This document shows, piece after piece, positions 9,446 through 18,687 of a stretch of DNA of 64,000 nt; within the stretch, counting starts at the first letter, position 1, and each line of letters begins with the position of its first letter. A program made the position numbers and the translations under genes. Under the pieces are notes generated by a model. The model saw nothing but the letters and a program-made list of their open reading frames with translations, had not been told where the DNA came from and did not search any database. This DNA is from Burkholderia sp. SRS-W-2-2016 (GTDB lineage: Bacteria; Pseudomonadota; Gammaproteobacteria; Burkholderiales; Burkholderiaceae). The DNA lies in the NCBI RefSeq assembly GCF_001931485.1, contig NZ_MSDV01000067.1, positions 1 through 64,000 of the forward strand. Reading direction: 5' to 3'.

Positions 9446-9625
9446 TCAGTTGTAGCCGAGGATCGCCGCGGTCGCGACGTCGGATCGGTCATACGGATTG
9501 CCGGCCAGCAGCACGGTCGGCTCGTGCATCAGCAATTGATAGGACGGCGTATAAACTCCGCTGACTCCATCCGTGTCCGCTTCGTGGAATTCCTGCGGGT
9601 GACTGTTTTCGGGGTGGTTCATCAT
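9446..9625 (-). CDS. Small hypothetical protein, 59 aa
   Basis: A 59-residue open frame starts at a double ATG (9625/9622) preceded by TAGGAG at ideal spacing for the second ATG. It begins MMNHPENSHPQEFHEADTDG and ends ATAAILGYN. It is hydrophilic and acidic at the N-terminus, with no signal peptide, no membrane segment and no cysteine. I do not recognise it. It stands alone, convergent with the chemoreceptor gene. Support is the strong ribosome-binding site and clean frame only. An intact reading frame of this size can arise by chance in GC-rich DNA, so confidence is moderate. Confidence 0.55.
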   Translation of the reverse strand: MMNHPENSHPQEFHEADTDGVSGVYTPSYQLLMHEPTVLLAGNPYDRSDVATAAILGYN

Positions 9626-10005
9626 CGTCTCCTACTGAAGGGCCTATGTTTTCAGATGGATCGCCGAAGCGCATCCGTCCATTTGGACCCGATACATCCA
9701 TCAAGCAAGCTTGATGCCGGTGTTGCGCCGCCATCGCTGCGGGGAAACGCCAGGGTCGCCTTTACCGCCTCCCCTCCCTCCGCGCGTTGAAGCCCGTGAG
9801 CGTATAACGCATGCGACACGGTTCGCGTGGCCGGATTTCTATAAATATTACATCGCAGTGTGAGGCTTGAATCGGCGCGAGGCGAAGTTGCGCACGGTGT
9901 TGCTTCGGCGTCACAGTCTGCACCACGATTTTGCGGCGCAGCACGTTCTGCTGCGCTTTCCGGCGACGGTCGGTCGGCGTCGAACTAACACATCGGTGCC
10001 GCGTT
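9626..10005. other. Intergenic region between 59-aa ORF and tpsB
   Basis: About 380 bases without a convincing gene. It holds an inverted repeat CATCAAGC/GCTTGATG (9699-9706, 9709-9716) upstream of the 59-aa ORF, a short AT-rich patch at about 9838-9851, and a hairpin GCGCAGCA/TGCTGCGC (9936-9943, 9949-9956) just beyond the tpsB stop that could end tpsB transcription, although no T-run follows in that direction. Confidence 0.5.
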
Positions 10006-11757
10006 TCAGGTCCCAATCGACAGATAAACGAGTACTGTCGGCGACTTCGAACCGCCGGGCGTCGGCGCGCGCAACGGCGCGCCATAGGTGCAACGCAAAT
10101 CGACATGGCGCGACCAGCGAAAGCGCAGTCCGGCGCCGACGCCGGCAAGCAGTCCCGGATTGTTCTCGGCCGGCTGGTCGATCCGGTTCCACACGCGCCC
10201 CGCATCGAAAAAGACGAACGGTTGCACGACGGCATCGCTCGCGCCGAACGAGATCGCCGGCGCACGCAACTCGGTTTGCAAGTTCCAGCCGCGATCGCCG
10301 AGCACGACGTACGGGTCGTAGCCGCGCACGCTCGATTCGCCGCCGAGCCCCATTTCTTCGCTCGGCAACAAGGTATTGGGCGTCCACTGAAACATCCCGT
10401 TCGCCATCAGCGTGAAACCGGCGCCCACCGCGAAACCGCCCGCCCCGCTCAATTGCAGGTACGTATAACGGGCCGTCGCGCCCTGGCGGGCGGCGTTGAA
10501 CGCGGCATCGCGATTGTCGCGATCGAACGCGCCGGGACTCGCGACGAGCGTCGCCGACGCATGCGCGGTCCCCGTTTCGGTCGGCTTGCTGATGTCGTAC
10601 ACGAGCAGAAACTGATGAATATGGGTGTTCGAGTTGAACACCTGAAAGCCGCCGAATTCGAGGTCGTTGTTGCTGCGCTTGTAGTCGTAGCCGAATTGCA
10701 GCAACTGGGTCGTGTTGGTGATGGTCGGCAGACGCAGGTCGTAGCGGAAACTGAGCTGCGCGGAGATACCGGTTTGTCCATACGCGTCGGGCAGCCGCGG
10801 CGCGCTTTGCGCGTACACGCCGAATAGTTCGATGCTGTCGAGCCACGGCAGCGGCGCGGTGTAGCTCAGCGCATGCGCGGTAAAACGCGTGCGATTGCTG
10901 CGGCCCGGGATATCCGGATTGCCGCTGAACAGGTCGTCGCTGGCCGTGAATTGATAGGCGATCTGCTGATCGAGACCGAACAGGTTGCCGTAGCCGAGGC
11001 CCGCAAAAAAGCGGTTGCGGCCGAGGTCCGGCACGCCCGCATTGTCGTAGCCGATGTTCGCGCGCAGTGGCAGGCGGTCTTCGGTTTGCAGCAGCACGTC
11101 GGTGGTGTTCGGTGCGTCGCCGGGTGCGAAGACCGCGTCGACGCGCCGGTACGGATTCGCATTGAGCACCGCGAGGCCCAACGAAACGTCCGACTGCGGG
11201 ATCGGTGCGCCGGCCGCGAGCGGCATCTCGCGTTCGAGCAGCGCGCTCGAAAAATAGCGGTTGCCGCTCGCGCGAACCTGGCCGAGTTTGAATTCGGCGA
11301 CATCGATCCGCACCACGCCCGCGCTGACGTCCTGCTCGGGCACATAGACATCGACGAGCGGTTGCCCTGCCGCGCGGTAATGCTCGACCACCGCGCGGCG
11401 GATCTCGGCGAGGCGCCCGAAACTCAGCGGTTTATCGAGGTCGGTCGCGAACTGCTGGAAGAACGCGGGATCGAGTACCGGCAGGTCGTTCGCGACGATA
11501 CGTTGCTGCGGTGTCGGCGCTGCCGCGGTCGCTGCCGATGTGCCCGCGGCTTCGAACACGAGTCCCGCGAGCCGTTCGACGGCGATCCGCTCAGCGTCGG
11601 CGGGCGCCTGCGACGACGGTTGCGCCGGCCCGCCGCGCGGTGTCTGCGGCGCGGGTTGCGGGGCGACGTCGCGCCATGCCTGGGCCGCGGCGGGCGCACC
11701 GTGCAGCAGCGCCGCGACGCACGGCAGGATGAGCAGCCAATGGAAATGGCTAGTCAC
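10006..11757 (-). CDS. TpsB outer-membrane transporter (ShlB/FhaC family)
   Basis: This is the two-partner secretion pore that exports the TpsA protein encoded just upstream. A signal peptide (ending LLHGAPAAAQA) is followed by POTRA-type sequence (LDKPLSFGRLAEIRRAVVEH and VRIDVAEFKLGQVRASGN) and a C-terminal 16-strand barrel. The barrel contains the conserved loop-6 motif VRGYDP in GGESSVRGYDPYVVLGDRGW. The frame is open back to a GTG at 11895 that overlaps the tpsA stop, but those 46 extra residues are not protein-like. The GTG at 11757 sits directly before the signal peptide and gives 583 aa, normal for the family. Which start is used is not certain. Confidence 0.9.
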   Translation of the reverse strand: MTSHFHWLLILPCVAALLHGAPAAAQAWRDVAPQPAPQTPRGGPAQPSSQAPADAERIAVERLAGLVFEAAGTSAATAAAPTPQQRIVANDLPVLDPAFFQQFATDLDKPLSFGRLAEIRRAVVEHYRAAGQPLVDVYVPEQDVSAGVVRIDVAEFKLGQVRASGNRYFSSALLEREMPLAAGAPIPQSDVSLGLAVLNANPYRRVDAVFAPGDAPNTTDVLLQTEDRLPLRANIGYDNAGVPDLGRNRFFAGLGYGNLFGLDQQIAYQFTASDDLFSGNPDIPGRSNRTRFTAHALSYTAPLPWLDSIELFGVYAQSAPRLPDAYGQTGISAQLSFRYDLRLPTITNTTQLLQFGYDYKRSNNDLEFGGFQVFNSNTHIHQFLLVYDISKPTETGTAHASATLVASPGAFDRDNRDAAFNAARQGATARYTYLQLSGAGGFAVGAGFTLMANGMFQWTPNTLLPSEEMGLGGESSVRGYDPYVVLGDRGWNLQTELRAPAISFGASDAVVQPFVFFDAGRVWNRIDQPAENNPGLLAGVGAGLRFRWSRHVDLRCTYGAPLRAPTPGGSKSPTVLVYLSIGT

Positions 11758-11887
11758 GCGCGCGCCGCGCTTGGGGCGCGACTGCGTCGTTGCATGTGCG
11801 TGGTGCCGCCTGTTATGCAAGCTGAGCCCGCCGTTGCCGTGTTGATCGCGTTGATCGTGCTGAGCGGGACTCGCGGGTCTGACGCGT

Positions 11888-14149
11888 CTATTCACCCGCC
11901 GCCTGCCGCAACACCGGATGCGTCGCGCCGGCCGGCATCAGCCACGCGCCGTTCGGCCCGAAGTCGTAACCGGCGAAGCTCGCCTGATCGCTCATCTGCG
12001 CGGTGGTCAAACCGTTGGCGGGTGGCAGGTCTTTGCTGCCGCTCACGGGCTGGCCGGTCGTTTCGGTGTTCCAGTACACGTCGGGCGCGACGCTGCCCGC
12101 GCCGAACGCGATCACGCCGTGGGTCGGCATGCTGCGCGTTTGCACCGCGCCGGTCGCGAACGACTGGCCGATCGTGCCGTCGTTGATGCCGACGAGGCCG
12201 CCGCCGAAGCCGGTCGAGAAGACCGGGCTGACCGCCCCCGTCGCGTACGACTGCGAGATCGAACCGCGGTTATAGCCGACCAGTCCGCCATTCGCGCTGG
12301 AGCCGGAGACCGTCGCGCTGCTCCACGAGCGCTCGATCGTGCCATCGTTCTCGCCAACGAGGCCACCGAAGGTCGTGCCGTCCTGGTAAATCTCGCCCGC
12401 GCGTCCGCTCGTATGCGCATTGGCGATCACGCCCTGGTTCACGCCGGCGAGAATGCCGCTGCCTTGAGAGCTTTCCCGCACCGAGCCGTTTTCGACACCG
12501 ACATCGCGCAGCACGCCGCCCTGACCGACTACGCCGAACAGACCCGACGAGTAGTCCTGATGAAAATCGGCGATCTGGAAAGTGGCGTTGGACAGTGTGT
12601 GCCACATGCCGTCGAACTGGCCGGTAAACGGTGTGGTGTGATTGCCGATCGGTATGAACGTGTGACCCATTGCGTCGATGTCGGTCCCGAGCGCGTAATT
12701 GCCGGCGAGGTCCTGGCGGATGTTCTCGAGGTCGTTCACGTTGTTCACCAGCTTGTACGCGGTGAATTGCGTGAGCTGGCCGCTCGCGGCGGCCGGCGTC
12801 CAGTTTGGATTGGCGCTCAGCGTGCCGCCGCTATAGGTGCCGTTCATGTCGTACAGCGCGTTGACGATGCCGGTGCTGCGCGACCAGTCGAGCGTGCCCT
12901 GGTTCGCGATCGAGCCGGCGTTGTCGACGCTCGCGGCGTCCGCGCGCAACGTCAGATTGCCGCTGCCCTGATTCGCGATCGTCGCGTTCTGGCCGACCGT
13001 CAGCGAGCGATAGGCGGCGAGCGTGAGCGACGCACCGCCCTGCCAGTCGATACTCGACGCGACGTTGAGGTCGCCGCTGTTGCTGTTGAGCCCGGTGGTC
13101 CGCACGTTCACCGACGTGCCCGCGTTCAGCCCCTGCATCAGCGCGCTCGCGGTCGCATCGTCGATGGTCAGGCCCGGTGTGGCGAGGTTCCATTGACGCG
13201 CGTCGATGGTCGTGCCGTGCGTGGGAAACGAGAACGTCGCCGCGCTCATGTCGACGGTGCCGCCCGGCGCGGCGATCACGCCGCCTGCCTGCAGATGACC
13301 TTGATCGGCGACCAGCCAGACGTGACCGTCGCGGGTTGCGGTGCCGGTCGCGCGCAGCGCTTCGTGCTTGCCGGCCAGCGCGTAGATATTGCCGTCGACG
13401 CTTTGCAGGCTGATCTGCGCGGCCTCGATCGTGCCGCGGTTGGTGAGCGTGCCGCCGTCGCCCGCCTGCACGAATACCTGTTTGCCCGATGACGAGTCCT
13501 GCAGCAGAACCTGTTTGCCGACCGCGAGTTCGGCGGTGCCGTTGGGCGCGCTGATCGTGCCGCGGTTCTCGACCGCCTGGCCGGCGATCAGAAACACATC
13601 GCCGCCGCTCGACGCGATCTTGCCGAGATTGACGACGCTTGCGGTCGAATTGCCGGCGAGCGCCAACGGCTGACCGTTCATGAAAGCGGTTGGGTCCGCG
13701 TCGAGTGTGGACGCAACGAAGCGGCCATTGGTGGTGATCACGCCGTTGCGGCCGATCACGATCCCCTGCGGGTTGATCAGATACACGCTGCCGGTCGCGG
13801 TCAGCGTGCCGAGAATCGCCGACGGCGAGCCGCCGGTCACGCGATTGAGCGTCGCGCCGTTGCCGTTCGCGAACTCGACGCGGTTCTTGTTGCCGATCGA
13901 AAAGCTGTCCCAGTTGACGACCGCGTTGCCGCCAGGTTGATTGATGGTCAGCGTCGAGCCGTTGCCGGCGATCGTGCCGCTGCCTGCCACGAAATGTCCG
14001 CCGCTGGGTAATTGACCTGCCGGACCTGCCGCTTGCGCATACGACGGCGCGAAACAGGCACACACGACTGCGGCAACCGGCAACGCAACGAGCGCGTTGC
14101 GTCGAGTGCCGAACCATTGCGGATGCGATACCAGCCAGACGTTTTTCAT
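11888..14149 (-). CDS. TpsA-type secreted adhesin with GLUG repeats
   Basis: This 753-aa exoprotein is probably secreted to the cell surface by the adjacent TpsB. It has an extended signal region (MKNVWLVSHPQWFGTRRNAL then a hydrophobic stretch ending SYAQA). The haemagglutinin-type TPS domain (about residues 45-290) contains NRVTGGSPSAILGTL and YLINPQGIVIGRNGVI, where the usual NPNG is NPQG. The C-terminal part (about 560-690) has several GLUG repeats such as GGLVGENDGTIERSWSSATV and GGLVGYNRGSISQSYATGAV, predicted to extend a beta-helix. ATG 14149 is preceded by AGGGA; a GTG at 14152 is the alternative. The order tpsA-tpsB fits a two-gene operon. Confidence 0.9.
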   Translation of the reverse strand: MKNVWLVSHPQWFGTRRNALVALPVAAVVCACFAPSYAQAAGPAGQLPSGGHFVAGSGTIAGNGSTLTINQPGGNAVVNWDSFSIGNKNRVEFANGNGATLNRVTGGSPSAILGTLTATGSVYLINPQGIVIGRNGVITTNGRFVASTLDADPTAFMNGQPLALAGNSTASVVNLGKIASSGGDVFLIAGQAVENRGTISAPNGTAELAVGKQVLLQDSSSGKQVFVQAGDGGTLTNRGTIEAAQISLQSVDGNIYALAGKHEALRATGTATRDGHVWLVADQGHLQAGGVIAAPGGTVDMSAATFSFPTHGTTIDARQWNLATPGLTIDDATASALMQGLNAGTSVNVRTTGLNSNSGDLNVASSIDWQGGASLTLAAYRSLTVGQNATIANQGSGNLTLRADAASVDNAGSIANQGTLDWSRSTGIVNALYDMNGTYSGGTLSANPNWTPAAASGQLTQFTAYKLVNNVNDLENIRQDLAGNYALGTDIDAMGHTFIPIGNHTTPFTGQFDGMWHTLSNATFQIADFHQDYSSGLFGVVGQGGVLRDVGVENGSVRESSQGSGILAGVNQGVIANAHTSGRAGEIYQDGTTFGGLVGENDGTIERSWSSATVSGSSANGGLVGYNRGSISQSYATGAVSPVFSTGFGGGLVGINDGTIGQSFATGAVQTRSMPTHGVIAFGAGSVAPDVYWNTETTGQPVSGSKDLPPANGLTTAQMSDQASFAGYDFGPNGAWLMPAGATHPVLRQAAGE

Positions 14150-14519
14150 CACGGTCCCTGTTATTGGCTATCGGTATCGGCGGCGGTCAAACGTGCGTGG
14201 ATACCGGTGGGTGGTCGTCGGTTTTACCGATGGTGGATCATCGATGGCACGCGGAAACGCTTGCGGTCACGCTGTCATTTTGCAGAGCGAATGATGGGAC
14301 GAATAGCGCCGCGAGACGTGGCGACCTCAACGTTTTCGGCCTAAATCTCCACGGATTGGGATCGGCTCTGGAGAAACCCTTAGGTCCGATGCGGTGATGG
14401 ATCCGCGTCAGCGCGCGATAGCGCGGCGAGGACGCGAACACGAATCAAAGGCGTTCAGCGCGCTCAGGTATATCGACTTTGTCGTTCGTTGTATTGGGAA
14501 TACCTGAGGAAATGTTCTT
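14150..14519. other. Intergenic region upstream of tpsA
   Basis: About 370 bases with no supported gene between the MFS stop and tpsA. This is where the tpsA promoter should lie. The part nearest the MFS gene (14460-14520) is locally AT-richer. I see no convincing terminator with a T-run. Confidence 0.4.
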
Positions 14520-15797
14520 TTACCGGGCTACGTCGGCGGCCACCCTCGCCACCTTCATCCGCCAGTTCGCGAACGCGCCGAGCGCCAGCAGCAGACTGGT
14601 GCCGAGAAACACCGCGCGCATCCCGACATGTCCGCCGACAAAACCGCCCAACAGCGGCCCGGCCACCTGCCCCGCGTATTGCGACGAAATCGAGTAACCG
14701 AGGATCGCGCCCGCCACGCTCGCCGGCACGTTATGGCGGATCACGCTCGCGATGCACGGCAGCAGCCCGCCCAGCGCGATACCCATCAGAAAGCGCAGCG
14801 CGATCAACTGCCAGCTCGCGGTGACGAACGCTTGCGGGATCAGCAGCACCGCCGACACCGCGAGACAGCCGATGATCACGTTCCAGTGCCCGACGCGGTC
14901 GGCCAGCTTGCCGAGCCGCGACGACGAGATCACGCTGCCGAGCGCGGCGCCCGACATCACGAAGCCCGCGATCATCGTCACGTTTTGCGGTTTGGTAAGT
15001 TGTGCGACGTAGACGGTGATGATCGGTTCGATCGACATGTTCGCGAGCATCAGCAGCAAACCGGTCGCGAGCATCGCGATGGCGGGCGCCTTGTCGTGCA
15101 CCTGCGCCCACGCGCCCTGCTTCGACGCCTGGGCGCCGCGCTTGCGGACCGGGGTTTCGCGGATCAGAAACAGCGTCGCGAGAAACGCGACGAAGATCGC
15201 CGCGCCCGCCGCCCAGAAGGTCTCGCGAATGCCGATCAGCGGCGGCAGAAACCCTCCCACCAGCGGGCCGACCAGATTGCCCGCCATGATCCCCGACGAC
15301 AGCACGCCGAGCGCCCAGCCCGAGCGCTCTTTCGGCGTCTGCGTCGCGACGAGGATCATCGAGCCGGACGCATAGCCGCCGAGCAATCCCGCCAGCAACC
15401 GCAGCGCGACCAGTTGCCAGGCCGAGTGCGCCATGCCGATCAGCGACATCGCGACCGCCATCCCGAGGCTCGAACGGATCAGCATCAGCTTGCGCCCGTA
15501 CTGGTCCGCGAGCCTGCCCCACAGCGGCGCGACCAGCGCGGCGCTGAAAAAGGTCGCGCCGAACGCCGCGCCCGACCACTGCACGATCGCCGCGTGATCC
15601 TTCACGCCGAGCTGCTCGACGTACAGCGGCAGGAACGGCAGCAGCAGCGTCATCGCGACGATGGTGGTGAACGAGCCGAACACGCACACGCAGAGATTGC
15701 GCTGCCAGTGCGCGGTGGCTTCGTCGTCGGCCGGTGGGGCGACCCGCGCCTGCGGCGGCACCGGTTCAACCGATGGGGTATCGAGCTTGCGATTCAT
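14520..15797 (-). CDS. MFS multidrug-type efflux transporter
   Basis: This 425-aa inner-membrane protein has twelve predicted helices and belongs to the drug:H+ antiporter-1 type. The loop 2-3 signature is present as APLWGRLADQYGRKLMLIRS, with a weaker copy SSSRLGKLADRVGHWNVI in the second half. GSMILVATQTPKERSGWALG and LGVLSSGIMAGNLVGPLVGG match the motif C region that marks exporters. It resembles TetA/Bcr-like sugar or drug efflux pumps, but the substrate cannot be read from sequence. It stands alone, in the same direction as tpsA downstream but separated by about 370 bases. Confidence 0.85.
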   Translation of the reverse strand: MNRKLDTPSVEPVPPQARVAPPADDEATAHWQRNLCVCVFGSFTTIVAMTLLLPFLPLYVEQLGVKDHAAIVQWSGAAFGATFFSAALVAPLWGRLADQYGRKLMLIRSSLGMAVAMSLIGMAHSAWQLVALRLLAGLLGGYASGSMILVATQTPKERSGWALGVLSSGIMAGNLVGPLVGGFLPPLIGIRETFWAAGAAIFVAFLATLFLIRETPVRKRGAQASKQGAWAQVHDKAPAIAMLATGLLLMLANMSIEPIITVYVAQLTKPQNVTMIAGFVMSGAALGSVISSSRLGKLADRVGHWNVIIGCLAVSAVLLIPQAFVTASWQLIALRFLMGIALGGLLPCIASVIRHNVPASVAGAILGYSISSQYAGQVAGPLLGGFVGGHVGMRAVFLGTSLLLALGAFANWRMKVARVAADVAR

Positions 15798-15980
15798 CTT
15801 CGAGATCTTCTGTGCGGGGACGAATGTCCGTTCGAGCTATCCGACGCATCGTAGCGGCTCGCGGCGCGCTCAGGCAGTCAAGCGGTCATCCCGGTATCGC
15901 CAGTACCTGCCGCGATTTTTCGGACTTCCAGGTGTCGCGGCCAAGGCGATCGACGCGATCGACCCACGCGATCAACTCGC

Positions 15981-17870
15981 CTAACGCCGCGCCGGCGAGG
16001 TACTGTGCGAGGTCTGCGGCGCGGCCGCCGCCGCTGACGCCGCAGCCGATACCCCCGCCGCGCCGCCCGGCAGATCGGCCGGCTTCGTCGAACTCACCGC
16101 CTCCGGATAGAGCTGCATCAGCACGCGCAACACCCCATTGGTCCAGCCGAAACCATCCTGCAGCGGGTACTCGCCGCCGCCCGCGGATTTGTCGTTCGCG
16201 TCCACGTCGTACTTCTCGACCAGTTTGCCGGTCTTCTGAAAGTACGCGACGTTGGTGCGAATCCAGCGCGTCGCGATCTCGCGCGCGAGGTCCGGCTCGC
16301 TGTAGCGGCGCAGCCCGATTACCGCGAGATATTGCAGCGGCGCCCAGCCGTTCGGTTCGTCCCATTGCTGGCCGGTGTCGGTCTGCGTGGTTGCGAGGCC
16401 GCCGGGACGCAGCAGGCCGTGGCGGAGCGTCTGCGCGACTTCGCGCGCCTCGTTGCGATTCGCGACGCCGACGTACAGCGGATACACGGTCGCGGCGCTG
16501 AGCCGGTGCGTGAGCGCGCGATGCACGAAGTCGTAGTCGCCGAACGCGTGCAGTTGCGGATCCCACAGCAGCCGGCGAATCGCATCGGCGCGCACGCGCG
16601 CGCGTTGTTCGAGGTTCTCCGCGTGGCTCGCGTCGCCGGTCACGCGGTAGGCCTTCGCGAGCGTGCGTTCGAGGTCGTACATCAGGCTGTTCAGGTCGAC
16701 GGGGAGCAGCGACGTCACGTCGATCGTCGCGAGCGTCTTGCCGTCGGCGAACCAGCGCGAACTGAAATCCCAGCCGGTTTCGCCGCCCGCGCGCAGATTG
16801 CGCCACAGGTCCTGCGCATCGCGTTGCGAGATCTGCTGTGCGGTCAGCACATCCTCGCGATACGACTCGTCGCGCGGCGTCGCGCGTTCGTCCCAGTAGC
16901 GGTTGAGCAGCGTGCCGTCGGCAAGCCGCACCACATGGTGCGCGGCTTCGCCCGGCTTGACGCCGCCGCTGCCGGACATCCAGTACGCGTATTCGCGGCG
17001 CAGCTCGGGCAGATAGCGCGCGTAGACCTGATCGCCTTCCTTTTGCGCGACCAGCTGCACCATCTGCGCGAAAAGCGGCGGCTGTGAGCGGCTCAGATAG
17101 TAGGTGCGATTGCCGTTAGGAATGTGGCCATAGCGGTCGATCAACGTCGAAAAGTTCTTCAGCTCGTCGTCGACCAGCGCGTGCTGACCGCTCGCGTCGA
17201 GCCCCAGCATGATGAAGTAGGAATCCCAATAGTAGATTTCGTCGAAGCGGTCGCCCGGCACGATGTACGGCGCGGGCAGCGGCAATAGCGATGAATACGG
17301 ACTCGCGCTCGCATCCGGATCGCGGCGCAGTACGTTCCACAACGTATCGATGTGCGCGGTGACGTTCTGGTCCGGATCGGACACATAGCGCTTCGCGGCG
17401 CGCGACGGCAGCGTGAAATGCCGGTCGACGAACTGCTTCAGATCGAATTGCGGCTGCGTGCGCGCGCTGTTGTAGTCGGCGACGAGCTGGGCCGGCGGCG
17501 CGTTGGGCACCATGTCGGCGAACGTCTTGCTGTCCGGATACAGATGCGCGAGTTCGACGTCGCGGTAGAGCTCGCCGTACAACTCCGACGGCGGCGTCGG
17601 CACGACCGGCGACGGCTGCGCGTGATCCGCGTTGGCGGCGCGCTGCGCGTTCGCGCTGCTGGCGGCGAGCGCATCGATGGTCGAGGCCGGCAGCGTCGCG
17701 GCGGGCACGGCCGATTGCGCCGGCGTGGAGGCCGGTGCGTGCGCCGGTGCGGTTTGCGCGTTCACGCCGGCGCTCGCGGCAAGGGCCAGCGCGGCGGCCG
17801 CGGATACGACAGCGCGGCGATAGCAGTGCGTCAGAGGAAAGGAAAACGGCGGAGCGTAACGGAATGGCAT
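15981..17870 (-). CDS. treA: Periplasmic alpha,alpha-trehalase (GH37)
   Basis: This enzyme hydrolyses trehalose to two glucoses in the periplasm. Both GH37 signatures are visible: PGDRFDEIYYWDSYF near residue 203 (the usual PGGRF has Asp in place of the second Gly) and QWDEPNGWAP near residue 500. The length of 629 aa includes an Ala/Pro-rich linker after the signal and an Ala-rich tail. The frame opens upstream at a GTG (17987), but the ATG at 17870 starts a better leader: MPFRYAPPFSF then CYRRAVVSAAAALALAASAG and a cleavable VNA. The leader carries Arg-Arg followed by Ala-Val-Val, fitting a loose twin-arginine motif. It is divergent from tatA. Confidence 0.92.
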   Translation of the reverse strand: MPFRYAPPFSFPLTHCYRRAVVSAAAALALAASAGVNAQTAPAHAPASTPAQSAVPAATLPASTIDALAASSANAQRAANADHAQPSPVVPTPPSELYGELYRDVELAHLYPDSKTFADMVPNAPPAQLVADYNSARTQPQFDLKQFVDRHFTLPSRAAKRYVSDPDQNVTAHIDTLWNVLRRDPDASASPYSSLLPLPAPYIVPGDRFDEIYYWDSYFIMLGLDASGQHALVDDELKNFSTLIDRYGHIPNGNRTYYLSRSQPPLFAQMVQLVAQKEGDQVYARYLPELRREYAYWMSGSGGVKPGEAAHHVVRLADGTLLNRYWDERATPRDESYREDVLTAQQISQRDAQDLWRNLRAGGETGWDFSSRWFADGKTLATIDVTSLLPVDLNSLMYDLERTLAKAYRVTGDASHAENLEQRARVRADAIRRLLWDPQLHAFGDYDFVHRALTHRLSAATVYPLYVGVANRNEAREVAQTLRHGLLRPGGLATTQTDTGQQWDEPNGWAPLQYLAVIGLRRYSEPDLAREIATRWIRTNVAYFQKTGKLVEKYDVDANDKSAGGGEYPLQDGFGWTNGVLRVLMQLYPEAVSSTKPADLPGGAAGVSAAASAAAAAPQTSHSTSPARR

Positions 17871-18277
17871 CGGCGGACCAGGTGAGGACGACGCGGGCGT
17901 CGACGTTGGCAATAGCATTGGCGTATTGGCGGGCCCCAGTGCGGATCGATCACACAGCGCACTTTTAATGCGGGCTTCGAAACGCACTTCGGTAGCAATT
18001 ACGGGACCTGATCCTGGGCCAGTCGATCATTCGAACGCGTTTGCGGCATCGCGGCCAACCAAGCTGCGCTGGAATTGGAATAGGCAAAAAATAATTTCCG
18101 GGTAATAATTTCCGCGCTATCCGGCAGTGTGTTCAATGTGCAAACAGGGACATATAAAGCTTTGATTTTTATGGCAGAATCCGCGTCGGCTGCATGACTT
18201 GTCAAACCGCGAAGATCGGCACAGAGTCAGTGCGCAATTCTTACAGGTTCAGCATTTTTCTCGATTAAAGGTGTGAT
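17871..18277. other. Divergent promoter region treA / tatA
   Basis: About 400 bases between the trehalase start and tatA. The central part (about 18060-18180) is clearly AT-richer than the flanks and probably holds promoters for both directions. AAGGTG at 18266-18271 is the tatA ribosome-binding site. I cannot assign -35/-10 boxes with confidence. Confidence 0.45.
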
Positions 18278-18484
18278 ATGGGAAGTCTCAGCATCGGTCA
18301 TTGGCTCATCGTTCTCGCGATCGTGGCACTCGTTTTCGGTACGAAGAAATTGCGTACCGCCGGTTCCGACCTCGGTAGCGCGGTCAAGGCATTCAAGGAG
18401 GGCATGGGCGATACGCCGGCACCGGCCACGAATGCCAACGCGGCCACGATCGATGTCCAGGCGAAGGACGTGAGCGCAAAGTAA
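18278..18484 (+). CDS. tatA: Twin-arginine translocase subunit TatA/TatE
   Basis: This 68-aa inner-membrane protein assembles the Tat translocation pore. It has the TatA pattern: a short periplasmic N-terminus (MGSLSIGHW), one transmembrane helix (about residues 7-21), the FGTKKLRTAGSDLGSAVKAF hinge and amphipathic helix with the conserved FG, and a short acidic tail. AAGGTG precedes the ATG. It stands alone here without tatB or tatC, so it is a paralogue (TatE-like) or the only tatA located away from tatBC. A strong hairpin follows at 18515. Confidence 0.93.
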   Translation: MGSLSIGHWLIVLAIVALVFGTKKLRTAGSDLGSAVKAFKEGMGDTPAPATNANAATIDVQAKDVSAK

Positions 18485-18514
18485 GGACTCCGACTGGAGA
18501 ATCCTGAGCGACCC

Positions 18515-18567
18515 AACCGGGCCGATCTCTCGAAGACCGCGAAGCGGTAGCGAGGATCGGCCCGGTT
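18515..18567. terminator. Large perfect hairpin after tatA
   Basis: AACCGGGCCGATC (18515-18527) and GATCGGCCCGGTT (18555-18567) are perfectly complementary 13-bp arms. The loop can itself fold (CCGC/GCGG). It is followed by TTGCGTTT rather than a solid T-run. It is probably the tatA terminator or a bidirectional barrier before the kinase gene. Confidence 0.65.
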
Positions 18568-18687
18568 TGCGTTTACGCGCAGTTCGGCGGCCCGCGCGTC
18601 GACGCTCGCCACCAATACCAAAGTATGATGGGCCGCCGCTGCTGGATGGGGCATGCTCGTGTGCCGGCGACCGCCGAGAGAGAAAGC

